Assembly (NCBI RefSeq): GCF_040361335.1
Contig: NZ_APNM01000011.1
Span: 1 to 64,000 of the forward strand
Length of the DNA: 64,000 bases
Reading direction: 5' to 3'
DNA from: APNM01 sp040361335
Lineage (GTDB): Bacteria; Pseudomonadota; Gammaproteobacteria; Nevskiales; Salinisphaeraceae
Part shown: one piece after another, positions 37,188 to 46,917 of the stretch
How the letters are laid out: each line of letters begins with the position of its first letter
Position numbering within the stretch: position 1 is the stretch's first letter
Made by a program: the position numbers and the translations under genes
The notes under the pieces: generated by a model
Seen by the model: the letters and a program-made list of their open reading frames with translations, nothing else
Databases searched by the model: none
What the model was told of the DNA's origin: nothing

Positions 37188-38423
37188 CTATGCCGGATCG
37201 TAATAGAAATACCCATCCTCGAATTCGCCCGTGACACTACCGTCGCCGGCGGACACCACACGGCCCGAGACCAGCCCCTCGATAACGTCCCCGGCCTTGA
37301 GCACTTCCAGATAACAATCGCCCTCGCCGGTCGTGACGGTTTCCAGGCCGGCATCGTATTGCGTGCGAATGTAGGTGCCGGAATCGTCCTCGCTGCACTC
37401 GTAACGGCCCACCTCGGCCGGGAAACGCAGGGTCACGGTGCCGCTATACAAGCCGGCCTCCGACAGGGAGGCACTGAACGTCATGAACCCGGCGGCATCC
37501 GCTGCGGTCGTCTCGACGTCCTCGGTATGCACCAGCGCCCCGGCGCCGATGTTATAGGTCAGGCCGTTGGCCGCCTCGCCCAGCGCGAGGAAACCCATGT
37601 TGATGTGACCGTCGATCCAGCGATAGGTGGTGGTCGCCGCCTGCAGGGCCACAGTGCCGAAATCATCCGCAAGCTCGCGCACACCGCCGTCGACCTCGAC
37701 GGCCAGATTCAGATCCGTATAGGGCGCAGATCCGTCGCCATCCAGGCGGCCGTCGCTGATATCGGACCGCATGTAATCCAATATCGCGAGCGAGGGCGAC
37801 GGTTCACTCTCCGCCAGGCTCGCCAGCGCAGCGATCTTGAGCGCATATCGGCCCGGCCCATCGTCGTCGAGCGACCCCGAGGTCGTGCCGGCATCGAATA
37901 CGGTGGGCGGTGTCAGTTGGCTGCCCAGCTCGGGGGCCAGGCTATGCCGGACTATCGCGTTGACGATCTCGGCCTCGCGCACGGACAAGGGAAACAGATT
38001 ACGCTGCATCGCGATCCGATGGGCCAGGTCGGTAAGAATGCTCATGGCGAAGTCGCCTTCCGCACGCGGGTACACGGCATAAAGCGAGGCGCCCTCCGGA
38101 AACGGCGTCATGGTCAGGGTGCTTTCGTCGAAATACCGGGCATCCCCATCCCCCAGCACCTCGACCACCAGCGGCCCCCGATAGCCGTCGAGAGATACGC
38201 CGTCGGAAAGCTGCGCCGTCTCCAGGGTGGTTATCAGAGTGGCGCCGTCGCTGCGATAGAAATTGACCGTGGCATTCTCGAGCCGTCCGAGGGAGGGTGT
38301 CACCGTGACTGTGTCCGTACCGCCATCCGCGTCGTCACCCCCCGAGCCGCCACCGCCGCAGCCCGCCACCAACAAAACGGCCAGCCAAAAGTGCCGACTC
38401 GCCCCCACAATACGTCCCTGCAT
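37188..38423 (-). CDS. hypothetical lipoprotein
   Basis: A 411-residue secreted protein that I do not recognise. The signal peptide HFWLAVLLVAGC has a lipobox with Cys22 and is followed by a Gly/Ser/Asp linker (GGGGSGGDDADGGTD). The mature part is acidic and probably beta-rich. It begins with a Big/transthyretin-like segment (LENATVNFYRSDGATLITTLETAQLSDG, GYRGPLVVEVLGDGDARYFDE), as in surface proteins with a carboxypeptidase-regulatory-like fold. GGAGGGA precedes the ATG at 38423; an upstream start would spoil the signal peptide. It is convergent with the exporter operon and its role there, if any, is unknown. Confidence 0.75.
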   Translation of the reverse strand: MQGRIVGASRHFWLAVLLVAGCGGGGSGGDDADGGTDTVTVTPSLGRLENATVNFYRSDGATLITTLETAQLSDGVSLDGYRGPLVVEVLGDGDARYFDESTLTMTPFPEGASLYAVYPRAEGDFAMSILTDLAHRIAMQRNLFPLSVREAEIVNAIVRHSLAPELGSQLTPPTVFDAGTTSGSLDDDGPGRYALKIAALASLAESEPSPSLAILDYMRSDISDGRLDGDGSAPYTDLNLAVEVDGGVRELADDFGTVALQAATTTYRWIDGHINMGFLALGEAANGLTYNIGAGALVHTEDVETTAADAAGFMTFSASLSEAGLYSGTVTLRFPAEVGRYECSEDDSGTYIRTQYDAGLETVTTGEGDCYLEVLKAGDVIEGLVSGRVVSAGDGSVTGEFEDGYFYYDPA

Positions 38424-38603
38424 CGGTTCCCTCCGTAGATTCCGGGCGACGAAGCCATGCCGGCACACCATCGCTGTCAACTCAGTCGATGATAGCCACG
38501 TTCAGCCGCGATGGGAACCGACACGCGGGGCAAAGGTATCCCACCGCCGATCGATTACATAAGTGCCTGATCGGACGAAGCCTGGGGCAATCCTGCGTCA
38601 GGC

Positions 38604-39221
38604 TTAGCGCCGCGCCAGACTGCGGAATAACGCATCCAGCATGGGACGACTGTCCGCGGCCAGGTCGAAGGCGGCGGGGTCCCGCAGCCAGTCGTGATAA
38701 AGCCCCTGCATGAACACGTGCACGGTACGCGCGGCCAGCCGGGGCGTCAGACCCGGATGCAGGGCCTCGCGGTTCGCCGGCCGGCCGAAATAGCCCTCGA
38801 CCGACGACAGGATGCGGGCCAGGTTCTCCGCGTGCGGACGCAGACAAGCCTCGACCTCCGTGACGCGCTCGCAACGGTGCTGGAGAATGGTGTAAACGCG
38901 GCGGTATTGGGGGTCCGTGGTCAAGTTGCGCAGCGACCGCTCGCACAGGTGACGCAAGGCCTCGAAAGGCCGCTCCTCGGGCTCCTCCGGCAGACGCTCC
39001 ACGAGCTCGACCATCGGCATCTGGACCCGGTCCAGCATGGCCTTGAACAGATCGGCCTTGTTCTCGAAGTGCCAATAGAGTGCCCCGCGCGTCACCCCCG
39101 CGTCGGCGGCGATCTGTTCCAGGGTGGCGCGGGCCACGCCGCGCTCCAGGAAGACCCGCTCCGCCGCACAAAGCAGTTCGTCGCGCGTCGCCTCGGCCTC
39201 GGATTTCGTCTTTCTCGCCAT
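38604..39221 (-). CDS. AcrR/TtgR-like TetR-family repressor of the RND pump
   Basis: A 205-residue repressor. ARKTKSEAEATRDELLCAAERVFLERG and ATLEQIAADAGVTRGALYWHFENKADLF form the helix-turn-helix domain; the wording of the latter (RGALYWHFENK) is typical of AcrR, TtgR and MexL relatives. The C-terminal ligand pocket is larger than in small TetR proteins. It is divergent from the RND operon, with an AcrR-like palindrome between, so it should repress the pump and itself. ATG at 39221 is preferred to an upstream in-frame start at 39284, which lies inside the operator. Confidence 0.92.
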   Translation of the reverse strand: MARKTKSEAEATRDELLCAAERVFLERGVARATLEQIAADAGVTRGALYWHFENKADLFKAMLDRVQMPMVELVERLPEEPEERPFEALRHLCERSLRNLTTDPQYRRVYTILQHRCERVTEVEACLRPHAENLARILSSVEGYFGRPANREALHPGLTPRLAARTVHVFMQGLYHDWLRDPAAFDLAADSRPMLDALFRSLARR

Positions 39222-39279
39222 AGCGGGCGATATCGTCCCGGCGTATTTGTCCGATCGTTCAGTATAACGGCACTTTACA

Positions 39280-39297
39280 GACATACATGCATGTATG
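39280..39297. promoter_or_regulatory. AcrR-type operator palindrome
   Basis: ACATACATGCATGTATGT, a perfect 18-base palindrome (TTACAG before it, AAATT after). The E. coli AcrR box is likewise built from TACATACATT and its inverse, so the half-site is conserved. It lies 59 bases before the AcrR-like start and 108 before the adaptor start. Confidence 0.85.
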
Positions 39298-39404
39298 TAA
39301 ATTGAGCTGCTCGCGCAGGGCTTGCCCGCCCCGGCGTGTTACAGGGATGCCACCGCCAGCGGCTCACCCACACCGCACCGGCTCATCATCGGACGAACGA
39401 AGAC

Positions 39405-40607
39405 ATGACCAGACATCTTCCCGCACTGACCCTGGCCGCGGCGGCGATCCCGCTACTGGCCGGCTGCGGCCAGGCCACGACGGACACCGCGGGCTCGCCC
39501 CCGCCGCCCGAGGTCGGCGTGGTCGAACTGCAGCCGCAACGGGTGACTCTCTCGGCCGAGCTGCCGGGCCGCACCGCGGCCTACCGCATGGCCGAGGTGC
39601 GACCGCAGGTGACCGGCATCCTGCAGTCGCGTCTGTTCAAGCAGGGCGCCCGGGTCGAGGCGGGCGAGATGCTGTACCGGATCGACCCCAAGCCTTATCG
39701 CGCCGCGTATCAGCGGGCCCAGGCGGACCTCGCCAGCGCGCGGGCCACGGTCGGGGCGCTGCGTCAGCAGGCGGCACGCTACGAGTCCCTGGTCGCGGAC
39801 AACGCGGTCAGCCGCCAGGAATACGACGATGTGAAGGCGGAACTGGACCGGCAACTCGCCGAGGTCCAGGTGGCCGAGGCGGCGCTTTCGACCGCGCGCA
39901 TCGACCTGGACTACACCGAGGTCAAGGCCCCCATCGACGGTCGCATCGGACCCACGTTGGTCACCGTCGGTGCCCTGGCGACCGCGAACCAGGAACAGGT
40001 CCTGGCCCGGGTGACCCAGCTCGATCCCATCTATGTCGATATCCAGCGCTCGGTCGAGGAACTCATGCGCCTGCGCCGGGCCCTGGCCTCGGGCCGGCTG
40101 GACAAGGCCGCCCCCGGACAGGCCGAGGTCGAGCTGCTGCTGGGCGACGGCCGGGTCTACGAGCATCCCGGCCGCCTGGAAGTCTCGGACGTGACCGTGA
40201 GCCAGGGCACGGGCTCGGTGACCCTGCGTGCCGTGTTCCCGAATCCCGGGGAGGAGCTGCTGCCCGGCATGTATGTCCGCGCCCGGCTCAGCGAGGGCGT
40301 GCGCGAGCACGCGATCCTCGCCCCCCAGCAGGGCGTGACCCGCAACGCCCAGGGCGAAGCCACGGCCCTGGTGGTGGACGGCGACGGCAAGGTCGTGCAG
40401 CGCCGGCTGGAGGTCGCGCGCGCCATCGACAGCTTCTGGCTGGTCGAGGATGGCCTGGCCGCCGGCGACCGCCTGATCGTATCCGGCCTGCAGAAGATCC
40501 GGCCCGGCGCGACGGTCCGGGCCGTGCCCGCCGACATCCCGAACAAGCCCGCGCGCGGCCCCGACCCCGACGATCCGGACGCCGGCCCCGCGCCGTCCGG
40601 AAACTAG
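39405..40607 (+). CDS. RND efflux periplasmic adaptor (AcrA/MexA type)
   Basis: A 400-residue lipoprotein adaptor. The lipobox PLLAGC gives Cys21. Domains in order are a beta-barrel start (PPPPEVGVVELQPQRVTLSAELPGR), lipoyl half (AEVRPQVTGILQSRLFKQGARVEAGE), alpha-hairpin (about 100-170) and second lipoyl half (DYTEVKAPIDGRIG), then a membrane-proximal domain. The C-terminal tail is Pro/Asp-rich. It links the RND pump 9 bases downstream to the outer-membrane factor. ATG at 39405 is chosen for the signal peptide. Confidence 0.94.
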   Translation: MTRHLPALTLAAAAIPLLAGCGQATTDTAGSPPPPEVGVVELQPQRVTLSAELPGRTAAYRMAEVRPQVTGILQSRLFKQGARVEAGEMLYRIDPKPYRAAYQRAQADLASARATVGALRQQAARYESLVADNAVSRQEYDDVKAELDRQLAEVQVAEAALSTARIDLDYTEVKAPIDGRIGPTLVTVGALATANQEQVLARVTQLDPIYVDIQRSVEELMRLRRALASGRLDKAAPGQAEVELLLGDGRVYEHPGRLEVSDVTVSQGTGSVTLRAVFPNPGEELLPGMYVRARLSEGVREHAILAPQQGVTRNAQGEATALVVDGDGKVVQRRLEVARAIDSFWLVEDGLAAGDRLIVSGLQKIRPGATVRAVPADIPNKPARGPDPDDPDAGPAPSGN

Positions 40608-40616
40608 GCGCGAACA

Positions 40617-43600
40617 ATGGTCAACTTCTTCCTGGCACGACCCGTCTTCGCGTGGGTGCTGGCCATCGTCACGATGCTGGCCGGCGTCATGGCGATCATG
40701 ATCCTGCCGATCCAGCGCTATCCCACGGTGGCCCCGCCCGCGGTCGAGGTGTCGGCGGACTATCCGGGCGCGTCGGCGGACACGGTCTCCAGCACCGTGG
40801 TCCAGGTGATCGAGCAACAGATGACCGGCGTCGACAACCTGCTCTACATGAGTTCGACCGCCGACTCCTCGGGCCACGCGCAGATCACCCTGACCTTCGC
40901 CAGCGGCACCGATCCGGACATCGCCCAGGTGCAGGTGCAGAACAAGCTCAAGCTGGCCGAACCGCGGCTGCCGGAGATGGTGCGCCAACAGGGCATCAGC
41001 GTGGAGAAGGCCAGCACCAGCTTCCTGATGGTCATGGCATTCGTGTCCACGGACGGCCGGCTGACCAAGCAAGACCTGGCCGATTTCGTGGCCTCGAACC
41101 TGGCCGAGCCCATCGGCCGGGTGGCGGGCGTGGGCAGCGTGCAGGTGTTCGGCTCCGAGTACGCCATGCGCATTTGGCTGAAACCCGACGCGCTGGTCGA
41201 GTACGGCCTGACGGTGGCGGATGTCGCCGCCGCCATCGAGGCACAGAACGCGCAGGTGACCGCCGGCCAACTCGGCGGCCTGCCGGCGGTCGAGGGCCAG
41301 CAGCTCAATGCCACGGTCACCGCCCAGACCCTGTTGAACTCGCCCGGGCAGTTCCGCGAGATCCTGCTCAAGACCCAGCCGGACGGCTCGCGGGTACGCC
41401 TGGCGGATGTCGCCCGGATCGACCTGGGCACCGGCGCGGTGCAGATCGACACCTTCTACAACGGTGAGCCGGCGGCCGGCCTGGGCGTCAACCTCGCCCC
41501 GGGCGCCAATGCCCTGGCCGTGACCGAGCGGATCAAGGCCCGGCTGGAGGAACTCGAGCCCTATTTCCCCGAAGGCGTCGAGGTCCGCTATCCCTACCAG
41601 ACGGCGCCGTTCGTGGAAGCCTCGCTGGAAGCGGTGGTTCACACCATCATCGAGGCCATCGTGCTGGTGGTGCTGGTGATGCTGTTGTTCCTGCAGAGCT
41701 GGCGCGCGACCCTGATCCCCGCGATCGCCATCCCCGTGGTGTTGCTGGGCGCCTTCGCGGTGATGGCCGCCTTCGGCTTCTCCATCAACATGCTGACCCT
41801 GTTCGGCCTGGTACTGGCCATCGGCCTGCTGGTGGACGACGCCATCGTGGTGGTGGAGAACGTCGAACGGGTGATGCACGAGGACGGCGTGGGCCCGATG
41901 GCGGCCACGCGCAAATCCATGGGCCAGATCACGAGCGCGCTGGTGGGCATCGGCGTGGTGCTGTCGGCCGTGTTCATCCCCATGGCGTTCTTTCCGGGCT
42001 CCACCGGTGCCATCTACCGGCAATTCTCGCTGAGCATCGCGGGCGCCATGGTGCTGTCGGTGCTGGTGGCGCTGATCCTGAGCCCGATCCTGTGCGCGCG
42101 CTTGCTGAAACCGCAGCATGAGGACCGCCGGACATTGTTCCAGCGGCTGTTCGGCTGGTTCGAACGGGGCCTGGGCCGGCTGACCCGCGGCTATGTCGCC
42201 ATGGTGGGCCATACCGCCCGCCATGCCTGGTCCTACAGCCTGCTCTTCCTGGCTATCGTCGGCCTGGCGGCGGTGCTGTTCGCACGCCTGCCCGGCGGTT
42301 TCCTGCCGGCCGAGGATCAGGGCTTCGTCGTGGTCCAGTATCAGCTACCCGCCGGCGCGACGCAGCAGCGCACCATCGACACCATGGAGAAGATCAAGAG
42401 CTATTTCCTCGGCCGGGACGCGGTACGCGGCATCTTCACCATCGCCGGCTTCAGCTTCTCCGGCCGGGCGCAGAACGCCGGCCTGGCCTTCGTCAATCTC
42501 AAGCCCTGGGGCGAGCGCGACCCGGCGACCCAGAGCGCCGGCGCCATCATCCAGCAGGCCAACCAGGACCTGGCCGGTCTCGTGCGCGACGGCCAGGCGT
42601 TCGCCTTCAACCTGCCGCCGATCCCGGCCCTGGGCCGGGCGCTGGGCTTCGAGCTGCAATTGCAGGACCGGGGCGATATCGGTCACGACGCGCTGATGCG
42701 GGCGCAGGGGCAACTGATGCAGCTCGCCGGCCAGAGCGGAGTGCTGACCAACGTGCGCCCCAACGGCCTGGCCGACAATCCGCGTTACAAACTGGATATC
42801 GACCACGCCAAGGCGCAGGCCCTGGGCGTGCCGCTGGCATCGATCAACCAGTTGCTCACCGTGACCTGGGGATCCCGGTACCTCGGCGATTTCCTGCACA
42901 ACGGCCGCATCAAGCGGGTTTACCTGCAGGGTGACGCCCCCTACCGCATGTTGCCGTCGGATTTCGACGCCTGGTATCTGCGCAATGCCGGCGGCGGCAT
43001 GACGCCACTGAGCGAACTCACCGACGGTCACTGGACCTATGGCTCGCCGCGCCTGGAGCGCTTCAACGGCGTGCCGTCCCGGCAGATCCAGGGCGAGCCG
43101 GCGCCGGGCTACAGCAGCGGCGAGGCCATGGCCGAGATGGAGCGGTTGATGGCCGAGCTGCCGCCGGGCGTGAGCGCGGCCTGGAGCGGCATGTCCTACC
43201 AGGAGCGGCAGGCCGGCGCCCAGGCGCCGTTGCTCTATGCCCTGTCGGTCTTGGTGGTGTTCCTGGCGCTGGCCGCCCTGTACGAGAGTTGGACCATCCC
43301 GGTCTCGGTGATGCTGGCGGTGCCGCTCGGCGTGCTCGGCGCGGTGTTGGCGGCCATGGTGCGCGGCCTGCCCAACGACGTATTCTTCCAGATCGGCATC
43401 CTGACCACGGTGGGCGTGACCGCCCGCAACGCCATCCTCCTGGTGGAGTTCGCGCGGACGCTCGAATCGCAGGGACATGACCTGATCGAAGCGACCCGGG
43501 AGGCCGCCCGCGTGCGACTGCGGCCGATCCTTATGACCTCGGTCGCCTTCAGCATGGGCGTGGTACCGCTGGCCTTCGCCAGCGGCGCGGGCGCCACCAC

Positions 43601-43769
43601 CCGCGCCGCCATCGGCACTGCGGTGCTCGGCGGCATGCTCTCGGCCACCGTGCTGGCCACCTTCTTCATCCCGCTGTTCTACGTGGTCGTGCGCCGCATC
43701 ACGGACAGCACGGGGGCGCGTCCGCGCCGCGGCCGACCGGCCGCGGCCCACGACGCCGGGGAGCACTGA
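40617..43769 (+). CDS. RND-family multidrug efflux pump (AcrB/MexB type)
   Basis: A 1050-residue inner-membrane proton antiporter of typical HAE1 length. The start MVNFFLARPVFAWVLAIVTMLAG is standard; the proton-relay aspartates are in GLLVDDAIVVVENVERVM (around 406-407), and conserved GFSINMLTLFGLVLAIG precedes them. The two large periplasmic loops and the second six-helix half (GVTARNAILLVEFAR) are intact. It probably expels hydrophobic drugs, solvents or bile-like compounds, which would suit a hydrocarbon degrader. Confidence 0.95.
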   Translation: MVNFFLARPVFAWVLAIVTMLAGVMAIMILPIQRYPTVAPPAVEVSADYPGASADTVSSTVVQVIEQQMTGVDNLLYMSSTADSSGHAQITLTFASGTDPDIAQVQVQNKLKLAEPRLPEMVRQQGISVEKASTSFLMVMAFVSTDGRLTKQDLADFVASNLAEPIGRVAGVGSVQVFGSEYAMRIWLKPDALVEYGLTVADVAAAIEAQNAQVTAGQLGGLPAVEGQQLNATVTAQTLLNSPGQFREILLKTQPDGSRVRLADVARIDLGTGAVQIDTFYNGEPAAGLGVNLAPGANALAVTERIKARLEELEPYFPEGVEVRYPYQTAPFVEASLEAVVHTIIEAIVLVVLVMLLFLQSWRATLIPAIAIPVVLLGAFAVMAAFGFSINMLTLFGLVLAIGLLVDDAIVVVENVERVMHEDGVGPMAATRKSMGQITSALVGIGVVLSAVFIPMAFFPGSTGAIYRQFSLSIAGAMVLSVLVALILSPILCARLLKPQHEDRRTLFQRLFGWFERGLGRLTRGYVAMVGHTARHAWSYSLLFLAIVGLAAVLFARLPGGFLPAEDQGFVVVQYQLPAGATQQRTIDTMEKIKSYFLGRDAVRGIFTIAGFSFSGRAQNAGLAFVNLKPWGERDPATQSAGAIIQQANQDLAGLVRDGQAFAFNLPPIPALGRALGFELQLQDRGDIGHDALMRAQGQLMQLAGQSGVLTNVRPNGLADNPRYKLDIDHAKAQALGVPLASINQLLTVTWGSRYLGDFLHNGRIKRVYLQGDAPYRMLPSDFDAWYLRNAGGGMTPLSELTDGHWTYGSPRLERFNGVPSRQIQGEPAPGYSSGEAMAEMERLMAELPPGVSAAWSGMSYQERQAGAQAPLLYALSVLVVFLALAALYESWTIPVSVMLAVPLGVLGAVLAAMVRGLPNDVFFQIGILTTVGVTARNAILLVEFARTLESQGHDLIEATREAARVRLRPILMTSVAFSMGVVPLAFASGAGATTRAAIGTAVLGGMLSATVLATFFIPLFYVVVRRITDSTGARPRRGRPAAAHDAGEH

Positions 43770-43770
43770 C

Positions 43771-45225
43771 ATGCGCCTTCGACACCTGGCCCTGCCGTTT
43801 CTCCTGGCCGCACTGGCCGGCTGCACGCTGGCGCCCGACTACCGGCGACCCGCCTCGCCGGTGCCGGCCGACTGGCCCGACGGTCCGGCCTATGCCGCCA
43901 CCGGCGACGATACCGAGGCGGGCGACACCCTGCCCCCGGCCGAGATCGGTTGGCGCGAATTCTTCGCCGGCGACCCGGTGCTGATCGAGCTGATCGAACG
44001 ATCGCTGGGCGGCAACCGCGATCTGCGCGCGGCCGTCCTGGACGTACAACGGGTACGGGCCCAATACCGCATCCAGCGCGCGGCGCTGCTGCCGCGGATC
44101 GACGCCAATGCCGGCTACACCCGCCAGGAGCAGCCCGCGACCGGCGGCGGCGTGGGCGAGACCGAATACTACGAGGTCAACGCCGGCGTCAGCGGCTACG
44201 AACTCGACCTGTTCGGGCGTGTGCGCAGCCTCGAGCGCCAGGCCCTGTACGAGTACCTGAGCACCTACGAGGCCCGGCGCAGCGCCCAGATCGCCCTGAT
44301 CGCCGAGGTCGCGGATACCTATCTCACGCTCCTGGCGGACCGCGCGCTATTGCGGCTGTCGGAAAGCACGCTGGAGAACCGGCGCCGCTCGCTGGCCCTG
44401 ATCCGGCGACGGTTCGAGAGCGGCATCGGTTCCGAACTGGACGTGCAGCAGGCGCGCACCACGGTCGAGACGGCCCGGGCGGACCGCGCCCGCTACCGGC
44501 GGCTGGTCGCACAGGACCTGAATGCGCTGCGCCTGCTGGTCGGCGGCGAGCTGCCGGCGGGACTGTCGCGTGAGCGCACGCTGGCGGATCTGGACCTGTC
44601 GCTGACGGTGCCGGCGGGACTGGACTCGCGCTTGCTCCTGCGCCGGCCCGACGTACGCGGGGCGGAACGCACGCTGCAGGCCGCCAACGCCAGGATCGGC
44701 GCCGCGCGGGCCGCGTTCTTCCCCACCATATCGCTCACCGGTAGCTACGGCACCCTGAGCGGCGACCTGGACGGACTCTTCGAATCCGGCTCCGAGGCCT
44801 GGCGCTTCACACCCGGCATCTCCCTGCCGATCTTCGATGCCGGAGAACGGCGGGCGAACCTGGACGTGGCCGAACTACGCAAGCGCATCGAGATCGCCAA
44901 CTACGAGGACGCGATCCAGTCGGCCTTCCGGGAGGTGGCCGATGCCCTGGCCGCCCGCGGCACCCTGGACGAACAGCTCGATGCGCAGGCCGAGCGCGCC
45001 CGGGCCGCCGACGCCGGTCTGCGGCTATCGCGCAAGCGCTACGACGCCGGCATCGAGAATTACCTGACGGTGCTGGACTCGCAACGCACCGTCTATACTG
45101 CGCGTCAGGACGTGATCGACAGCCGGCGCGCGGTGCTGGGCAACCGCATCGAGCTCTACCGCGCCCTCGGCGGCGGCTGGCGCGAAGTGACGGCGTCCGC
45201 GCGGCCCGTCGCCGCCGGCGACTGA
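43771..45225 (+). CDS. outer-membrane factor of the RND pump (OprM/NodT type)
   Basis: A 484-residue outer-membrane lipoprotein. Lipobox LAGC gives Cys18, followed by TLAPDYRRPASPVP. OEP repeats include GYELDLFGRVRSLERQALYEYL and LLLRRPDVRGAERTLQAANARIGAARAAFFP, with GRREANLD-like ERRANLDVAELRKR. It begins one base after the pump stop, so adaptor, pump and duct form a complete tripartite operon. It is a paralogue of the factor at 30769. Confidence 0.94.
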   Translation: MRLRHLALPFLLAALAGCTLAPDYRRPASPVPADWPDGPAYAATGDDTEAGDTLPPAEIGWREFFAGDPVLIELIERSLGGNRDLRAAVLDVQRVRAQYRIQRAALLPRIDANAGYTRQEQPATGGGVGETEYYEVNAGVSGYELDLFGRVRSLERQALYEYLSTYEARRSAQIALIAEVADTYLTLLADRALLRLSESTLENRRRSLALIRRRFESGIGSELDVQQARTTVETARADRARYRRLVAQDLNALRLLVGGELPAGLSRERTLADLDLSLTVPAGLDSRLLLRRPDVRGAERTLQAANARIGAARAAFFPTISLTGSYGTLSGDLDGLFESGSEAWRFTPGISLPIFDAGERRANLDVAELRKRIEIANYEDAIQSAFREVADALAARGTLDEQLDAQAERARAADAGLRLSRKRYDAGIENYLTVLDSQRTVYTARQDVIDSRRAVLGNRIELYRALGGGWREVTASARPVAAGD

Positions 45226-45314
45226 GCCCCGGCGCCGCCGCCCCTCAGCCAACGGGGCACCGCTGCCGATACCTGCTGTCTCAGCTTGGATTCCGGTAAC
45301 GGCGAGACCCAACG

Positions 45315-46757
45315 GTGCAGCAACGCAGGAAACTCTATTTCGGACTCGCGCTCGCCGCGTTGCTGACCGTCGGATTCGTGGCCACCAGCCTGATCAGCTA
45401 TTTCGTCGCCCACGACTCGCTCACCGACCGCATCGCCGAGGAGTCGCTGCCCCTGACCAGCGACAACATCTATTCCGAGATCCAGCGCGACCTGCTGCGG
45501 CCGATCCTGATCTCCTCGGTGATGGCCCACGACACCTTCGTGCGCGACTGGGCCATCGCCGGCGAGAACGACCCCGAGCGCATCATCCAGTACCTGCGCG
45601 AGATCCAGGCCAAGTACGGCACGATCACGGCCTTCTTCGTCTCCGAGAAGACGCGCCATTACTACCACCCCACCGGTATCCTCAAAACCGTGTCCCGCGA
45701 CGATCCCGGCGACGCCTGGTATTTCCGCGTGCGCGGGATGAACGAGGCCTACGAGGTGAACGTGGACGCCGACACCGCGAACCGCGAGCGCCTGAGCATC
45801 TTCATCAACTACCGGGTGTACGACTACGACGGCGACTACATCGGCGCCACCGGCGTGGGCCTGTCGGTGAACGCCGTCACCCGGCTGATCGAGGCCTATC
45901 AGCGCCGCTACGGCCGGCGTATCTACTTCATCGATCGCGAGGGCGACGTCACCCTCCACGGCAGCGGCTTCGAGGGGGCGTTCCGCATCCAGGAGCGGCC
46001 CGGCCTCGCCCAGCACGCCACCCAGATCCTGACCAGCCCCAGCATGTCGCTGACCTACACCCGGCCCGACGGTCACACGGTGTTCGTGAACAGTCGGCTG
46101 GTACCCGAGTTCGACTGGTACCTGCTGGTGGAGCAGACCGAATCCCCGGCCGAGGCGCGGATCCAGAAGACCCTGGTCGTGAACCTGTTGGTGGCGCTGG
46201 GCATCACCATCCTGGTGCTGCTGGTCGCCCACTTCACCGTGCGCGGCTACCAGCGCCGGCTGGAGGAAATGGCCACCACCGACAAGCTCACCGGGGCCGC
46301 CAACCGCCAGGTGTTCGACATGATCTTCGACCACGAGATCAAGACCGCGCGGCGGCGCGGCAACGAGCCGGTCTGCGTGGTCAGCATCGACATCGACCAT
46401 TTCAAGCACATCAACGACACCTACGGCCACCAGGGCGGCGACACCGTGCTGCGCGAGATCGCGGCCGTCATCCGCGAGTACATCCGCGAGAGCGACACCC
46501 TCTGCCGCTGGGGCGGCGAGGAGTTTCTGGTGCTGCTGGGCGACTGCTCGCTGGCGGCGGCGCGCGAGCGGGCCGAGACCATCCGCAACGCGGTGAAGAA
46601 CCACCCGATCCGCTTCGGCCGCGACGACATCTTCGTCACCGTCAGCCTGGGCGTGGCCCAGCATCGCGCGAGCGAGGACCTGACCTCGCTGATCCACCGC
46701 GCGGACATGGCCATGTACGAGGCCAAGCGCGAGGGCCGCGACCGCGTCCGGCAATAG
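45315..46757 (+). CDS. membrane diguanylate cyclase with periplasmic Cache-like sensor
   Basis: A 480-residue protein. An N-terminal helix (LYFGLALAALLTVGFVATSLI) and a second helix near 290-310 (LLVALGITILVLLVAHF) enclose a periplasmic dCache-like domain (FFVSEKTRHYYHPTGI, YYRVYDYDGDYIGATGVGL). The cytoplasmic GGDEF domain starts TTDKLTGAANRQVFD. The active loop is GGEEF (400-404), which is catalytically competent, and an RESD inhibition site lies five residues before it. It should make c-di-GMP in response to a small ligand. It starts with GTG, 89 bases after the efflux operon. Confidence 0.92.
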   Translation: MQQRRKLYFGLALAALLTVGFVATSLISYFVAHDSLTDRIAEESLPLTSDNIYSEIQRDLLRPILISSVMAHDTFVRDWAIAGENDPERIIQYLREIQAKYGTITAFFVSEKTRHYYHPTGILKTVSRDDPGDAWYFRVRGMNEAYEVNVDADTANRERLSIFINYRVYDYDGDYIGATGVGLSVNAVTRLIEAYQRRYGRRIYFIDREGDVTLHGSGFEGAFRIQERPGLAQHATQILTSPSMSLTYTRPDGHTVFVNSRLVPEFDWYLLVEQTESPAEARIQKTLVVNLLVALGITILVLLVAHFTVRGYQRRLEEMATTDKLTGAANRQVFDMIFDHEIKTARRRGNEPVCVVSIDIDHFKHINDTYGHQGGDTVLREIAAVIREYIRESDTLCRWGGEEFLVLLGDCSLAAARERAETIRNAVKNHPIRFGRDDIFVTVSLGVAQHRASEDLTSLIHRADMAMYEAKREGRDRVRQ

Positions 46758-46851
46758 CCGCCTCCCGCGCCGGACAGGCGCAAATCCGTCCAACGATCCG
46801 CTGCCCTGCGTCCAATACACGCCGCCGGGGACCGGCGCATCTTGCCCTCAT

Positions 46852-46869
46852 GCCCCGCGTGCGCGGGGC
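46852..46869. other. hairpin ahead of acxA
   Basis: GCCCCGCG-TG-CGCGGGGC, a perfect palindrome 49 bases before the acxA start and 95 bases after the cyclase stop. There is no T-run, so it is not a typical terminator. It may stabilise or control the acx leader. Confidence 0.45.
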
Positions 46870-46917
46870 GGGCAACGACAGAACAGCGGCCCCCGAGGCC
46901 GCGGACGGAGGAGATCC

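Noticed and set aside
39453..42224. 923-codon minus-strand frame opposite the RND adaptor and pump
   Set aside because: Low-complexity His/Gln/Gly/Arg-rich translation without domains; it is the shadow of well-supported efflux genes.
46758..46917. Possible sigma-54 promoter before acxA (GGCGC...TTGC)
   Set aside because: The GG and GC dinucleotides are 8 rather than 10 bases apart, so the -24/-12 rule is not met.
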